In this document: one piece after another, positions 61,239 to 64,000 of the stretch | How positions within the stretch are numbered: the stretch's first letter is position 1 | Layout: each line of letters opens with the position of its first letter | NCBI RefSeq assembly: GCF_006539145.1 | Contig: NZ_BJML01000002.1 | Span: 372,001 to 436,000, forward strand | Length of the DNA stretch: 64,000 nucleotides | Source of the DNA: Microbacterium testaceum | GTDB lineage: Bacteria > Actinomycetota > Actinomycetes > Actinomycetales > Microbacteriaceae | Direction: 5' to 3' | Translations under genes and position numbers: made by a program | Notes under the pieces: generated by a model | The model's input: the letters and a program-made list of their open reading frames with translations, nothing else | Told to the model about the DNA's origin: nothing | Database searches by the model: none

Positions 61239-61763
61239 TCAGCGCGCGGGCGGGACCCGCATCGTGCCGTCGAGCGTCCACCCGTTCTGATCGACGGCGC
61301 CCGTGGCATCCGCCCGCTTCGCTCCGGGATCGGCGTACCAGAGGCAGACGAGACCCCGCTCGCGCCACAGGGCTTGACGGCTCATCGAGTCCTCGGCCAT
61401 CCAGAACGCTCCGCCTGCGGTTCGACGGCGCAGCTCGGCGAGCCAGGTCGCGTACCCCGGATCCGGTTCGGATGCCGCGGCGTGGGGCCGTGCGAGCTCG
61501 ATGAAGCGGCCGGCCAGGGTCTCGGTCGTCCAGTCGGTGCGCCCGTCCTGAAAGACGTCCTCTCCGCCCGCGCTGGAGTACCTCAGCACCACGTTGCTCT
61601 CACGCTCGAGAGGACTGTCGTGCGTCTCGCCCGGTTCGGGAACGAACACGCGACACCGCCAGTGCCCCGTCGCGTAGAGGTTCGCGTTGATGCGGATGCC
61701 CTGCCAGCCGCGCTCGTGGGCATTTGCCACGGCCGCGACGAGACGGAACGCGACGGGAATCAC
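61239..61763 (-). CDS. Protein of unknown function (174 aa)
   Basis: GTG at 61761-61763 has GGAG 5 nt upstream and overlaps the stop of the membrane-protein gene by 4 bp. The product starts IPVAFRLVAAVANAHERGWQGIRINANLYATGHWRCRVF and ends with repeated Trp-containing strands (LVCLWYADPGAKRADATG, NQNGW-like). No signal or helix is seen. It is probably a compact alpha/beta protein, translated with the membrane protein. I do not recognise the family. Confidence 0.7.
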   Translation of the reverse strand: MIPVAFRLVAAVANAHERGWQGIRINANLYATGHWRCRVFVPEPGETHDSPLERESNVVLRYSSAGGEDVFQDGRTDWTTETLAGRFIELARPHAAASEPDPGYATWLAELRRRTAGGAFWMAEDSMSRQALWRERGLVCLWYADPGAKRADATGAVDQNGWTLDGTMRVPPAR

Positions 61764-62044
61764 CGGTACTCCGTCAGTCCCCGCGAGCGGGCGATGGTCT
61801 GCGACACGAGGTACTCGCCCCACGCCACCGCGTAGGCGCCGAGAGCGGCCCACACCCACGCGGAGGGCAGGATGCCGATGACCCCGAGCAACGCCGCGAT
61901 CGTCAGCACGACGACGACAGCAAGCACCGGCACGATCGCCCGCGCGCCGATGGCACCCGCGCTGGTGCGCCAGATGACCAGCAGCGCTCCCGCCGTCGCG
62001 ACGAGGAGGATGACGGGGGTGAACCATGGCCCCAGGGCACCCAT
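61760..62044 (-). CDS. Small membrane protein, start uncertain
   Basis: The first ATG (62044) gives 94 residues with three helices (PWFTPVILLVATAGALLVIW, AIVPVLAVVVVLTIAALLGVIG, WVWAALGAYAVAWG). The open frame extends upstream through another hydrophobic stretch (ASLATAGIGAAIT) with no ATG, GTG or TTG. AGGAG lies 6 nt before an ATC codon at 62126-62128, which would give 122 residues and a fourth helix. It overlaps and is coupled with the gene at 61239. Function unknown. Confidence 0.65.
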   Translation of the reverse strand: MGALGPWFTPVILLVATAGALLVIWRTSAGAIGARAIVPVLAVVVVLTIAALLGVIGILPSAWVWAALGAYAVAWGEYLVSQTIARSRGLTEYR

Positions 62045-62256
62045 GGTGATCGCGGCACCGATACCGGCGGTGGCGAGGGACGCGGTGCGGAGGGCGCGGA
62101 TCCGTGTCGGAGAGGGCGAGACGGCGATGGGATGCTCCTGGGAGGGGGGCTGAACGCGGGGAACCGGACCCGCCCATGACGACGGGCAGGGACGGCTTTC
62201 CAGGGTACCCGCGCCTCGATCCGCCGCCGCGGGGCGTTCGTGTCTACGGTGGACAC

Positions 62257-63423
62257 GTGGGCATCTCTCTGACGCGTGTCGATCTCTCGGGTGCAGACGA
62301 TCGCGCCGCGCTGACGGCGTTCCTCACCTCGAACACCTTCCCGTTCCACGTGCGCGTGCGTCCGACGGTCGCGCAGGTCGAGAACGACATCCGCGCGGGC
62401 TCCTGGGACGGCGACGACGTCGAGACCTTCTGGATCGACGACGAGAGGGACGGCCGCGTCGGTGTGATCCGGCTGGAGGACCTGCAAGACGCCACCGTGA
62501 CGGTCGATCTGCGCCTCGCCGACGGCGCCCGCGGTCGAGGCTTCGGCTCGGCGGCGTTGTCGGCCGCGACCCACCTCGTCTTCTCGCACCACCGCGGCGT
62601 CATCCGATTCGAGGGGCAGACCCGCGACGACAACGTCGCCATGCGGCGTGTTTTCGAACGATGCGGCTGGGTGCTCGAGGCGCACTACCGCGACGGCTGG
62701 CCCGTCGAGGGCGGCGACCCCCTGGCATCCGTCGCCTACAGCGTTCTGCGCCGCGACTGGGCGAGTGGCTCCACGACGCCCGTGCCGCGTGGACCCGAGG
62801 TGACGCTCCGCGGCGAGTTGCGCTGCGCCGACGCCGCCGAGGCGCAGCGCGTGCGCGCCCATCTCGCCGAGCACATCGCTCTGACACGTGCGGAACCGGG
62901 ATGCCTCTCTTTCGACGTCGACCCCACCGACACCGACGGCGTCTGGAGCGTGTCGGAGCGCTTCGTCGATGAAGCGGCTTTCGACGCGCACCAGCGCCGC
63001 GTCGCCGCGAGCACGTGGGGACGCGAGACCGCCGGGATCCAGCGCTTCTACGTCATCCACGGAAGGGCCTTGGATGCCGACGCCCTCATCGCCACGGCCT
63101 GGGCGGCCGAAGAGACGCTTCTGCATCCGGCGGTGCGCTCGAACCCTCGCGAGCTGAACCGGTTGCTCGACCCCGAGTTCGTCGAGGTCGGCCAGTCCGG
63201 CCGTCGGTGGACGCGAGACGGGATCGTCGCCGCCCTGGGGGATGAACCGGGAACCGACTCCTCGCCCCTCGTCGAAGAACGAGAGAGTCGGCTCGTCGGA
63301 CCTGACACGGTCCTCTTGACCTATCTGCTGCGCTTCGAGAACCGCGTCAGCCGCCGGTCGTCCCTCTGGCGATGCGACCCCACGCCGCGGTGCCTGTTCC
63401 ACCAGGGGACGCCGGTCGACTAA
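62257..63423 (+). CDS. Fusion protein: GNAT + antibiotic-biosynthesis-monooxygenase + NTF2/DUF4440-like
   Basis: GTG at 62257 gives 388 residues; an in-frame ATG at 62176 is an alternative. TACGGT lies exactly 6 nt before the GTG with no ribosome site, suggesting leaderless translation. Residues about 1-160 form a GNAT (LRLADGARGRGFGSAALSAATHLVF). About 180-270 resemble an ABM dimeric ferredoxin-like domain (VTLRGELRCADAAEAQRVRAHLAEHIALTRAEPGCLSFDV). About 275-385 resemble a SnoaL/DUF4440 domain (LLDPEFVEVGQSGRRWTRDGIVAAL). The combination is unusual; substrates unknown. Confidence 0.82.
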   Translation: MGISLTRVDLSGADDRAALTAFLTSNTFPFHVRVRPTVAQVENDIRAGSWDGDDVETFWIDDERDGRVGVIRLEDLQDATVTVDLRLADGARGRGFGSAALSAATHLVFSHHRGVIRFEGQTRDDNVAMRRVFERCGWVLEAHYRDGWPVEGGDPLASVAYSVLRRDWASGSTTPVPRGPEVTLRGELRCADAAEAQRVRAHLAEHIALTRAEPGCLSFDVDPTDTDGVWSVSERFVDEAAFDAHQRRVAASTWGRETAGIQRFYVIHGRALDADALIATAWAAEETLLHPAVRSNPRELNRLLDPEFVEVGQSGRRWTRDGIVAALGDEPGTDSSPLVEERESRLVGPDTVLLTYLLRFENRVSRRSSLWRCDPTPRCLFHQGTPVD

Positions 63424-63427
63424 GGCG

Positions 63428-63895
63428 TCACCCGTTCGCCGGGAAGGCGGTGTACTCCGCCGGCGCACCGTCGGGGTGGAGGTTCCGGAACGCCGCGAGG
63501 TCACGCACGTTCTTCTGCACCGCGACAACGGCGAAGAGGCTCATCGCGAAGCCGATGCCGTAGAAGCCCTTCTCGGACAGCAGCAGCTCGGCGTTCCAGA
63601 GGCCGACCGCCATGAGGGCGAGCGCGACGAGAAGCATGCCCCAGGCGACGCCGAGGTAGGCGCCGGTCACGGGGATGTCTTCCGCACGGTCGCGGACGGC
63701 CTTCTGCACCGAGATGGCGGCGAAGAGACCGAGCAGAAAGACCGCGAGGTAGAACCCCTTCTCGGCGAGCGTCATCTGTGCGTTGTACAGGCCGATGAAG
63801 TACACCGAGGCCCCCAGCCCGAGCGCCACCCACGAGGCCCCCACGAACGCTCCGGTCGGGCGACCGAGCATCTGCTGAGCGTGTCCATCCGTCAT
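63428..63895 (-). CDS. YiaA/YiaB-family two-helix-domain membrane protein
   Basis: ATG at 63893-63895 gives 155 residues. Two copies of the YiaAB unit are visible: GASWVALGLGASVYFIGLYNAQMTLAEKGFYLAVFLLGLFAAISVQKAVRD and the parallel GVAWGMLLVALALMAVGLWNAELLLSEKGFYGIGFAMSLFAVVAVQKNVRD. Each has two helices joined by an EKGFY loop. These inner-membrane proteins are often stress-linked; the molecular role is unknown. A purine-rich GGGAAAG abuts the ATG. Confidence 0.9.
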   Translation of the reverse strand: MTDGHAQQMLGRPTGAFVGASWVALGLGASVYFIGLYNAQMTLAEKGFYLAVFLLGLFAAISVQKAVRDRAEDIPVTGAYLGVAWGMLLVALALMAVGLWNAELLLSEKGFYGIGFAMSLFAVVAVQKNVRDLAAFRNLHPDGAPAEYTAFPANG

Positions 63896-64000
63896 CTTTC
63901 CCACCCCTTCGTCGGGTCCCCTGGCGGGGACGTATGCCGTGGCGGAGAAGCTAGCGGAAAGTTCATGCCGAAAATGCCATGATCCCTTCACCTGTGGACA

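Noticed and set aside
1-64000. Prophage, insertion sequence or integrase
   Set aside because: No transposase, integrase, terminal inverted repeats or phage structural gene was seen on either strand.
63896-64000. Possible new gene start at the right edge
   Set aside because: The last 105 bp show only the upstream region of the YiaA/B gene; no frame with a ribosome site can be supported.

Overview
The window looks like chromosomal DNA of a high-GC actinobacterium, most likely a Microbacterium or close Microbacteriaceae relative. The basis is gene content and protein style recognised by eye (MoxR-DUF58-transglutaminase operon, LpqF-like beta-lactamase-fold lipoprotein, DUF3516 helicase, HrcA plus HspR heat-shock sites), frequent 4-bp ATGA/GTGA gene overlaps and common GTG starts. 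No search was run. No prophage, insertion sequence, CRISPR array or rRNA was seen; the only RNA gene recognised is one tRNA-Ser(GGA).

Layout. 1-3290: a phosphonate-type cluster (FAD oxidoreductase cut by the left edge, GntR regulator, phosphonatase-like HAD, alkaline-phosphatase-fold hydrolase). 3291-3625: a convergent gap with two copies of an unusual structured repeat. 3626-12247: mannoside uptake and breakdown (GH38 mannosidase, ABC permeases and binding protein, ROK repressor, ROK kinase). 12415-17028: MoxR, DUF58 and transglutaminase membrane module. 17044-17967: terminator, tRNA-Ser, MgtC protein. 17987-22081: amide/peptide cluster (acetamidase/formamidase, APC permease, prolyl-iminopeptidase-type hydrolase, GntR), followed by a third copy of the structured repeat. 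22181-27333: MerR/GNAT pair, SulP transporter, AraC and MarR regulators and small unknown genes. 27508-31688: glycosyltransferase plus type III polyketide synthase, methyltransferase and FAD monooxygenase, resembling agqA-B-C. 31692-39298: a 6-deoxyhexose / 2-keto-3-deoxy-sugar catabolic island. 39305-40132: a UbiA prenyltransferase resembling agqD, so the hydroquinone pathway looks split by the sugar island. 40181-55735: a zone rich in stress-type genes (Hsp20 with CIRCE and HAIR, acidic disordered proteins, SRPBCC, SDR, GH15, Dps) mixed with an SQR-like flavoprotein, an aldo/keto reductase, LpqF-like and PepSY proteins, an epimerase, an AraC and a GNAT. 55835-63895: coiled-coil membrane protein, DEAD helicase, membrane-anchored unknown, LLM flavoprotein, GNATs, a GNAT-monooxygenase-NTF2 fusion and a YiaA/B protein.

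How genes work together. The phosphonate genes would oxidise an aminophosphonate and then cleave the C-P bond, under a GntR regulator with two CTTGTCATG sites. The mannosidase genes import an oligosaccharide (no ATPase is local, so a shared ATPase is implied) and trim it. The sugar island holds most steps of the non-phosphorylative L-fucose/L-rhamnose route plus KDG kinase and KDPG aldolase, but no sugar-acid dehydratase, transporter or regulator. The most unusual non-coding signals are the three-copy element with interleaved inverted repeats, a strong excess of the word GGATGCC, and a GTGTCAAG motif shared by four stress-type promoter regions.
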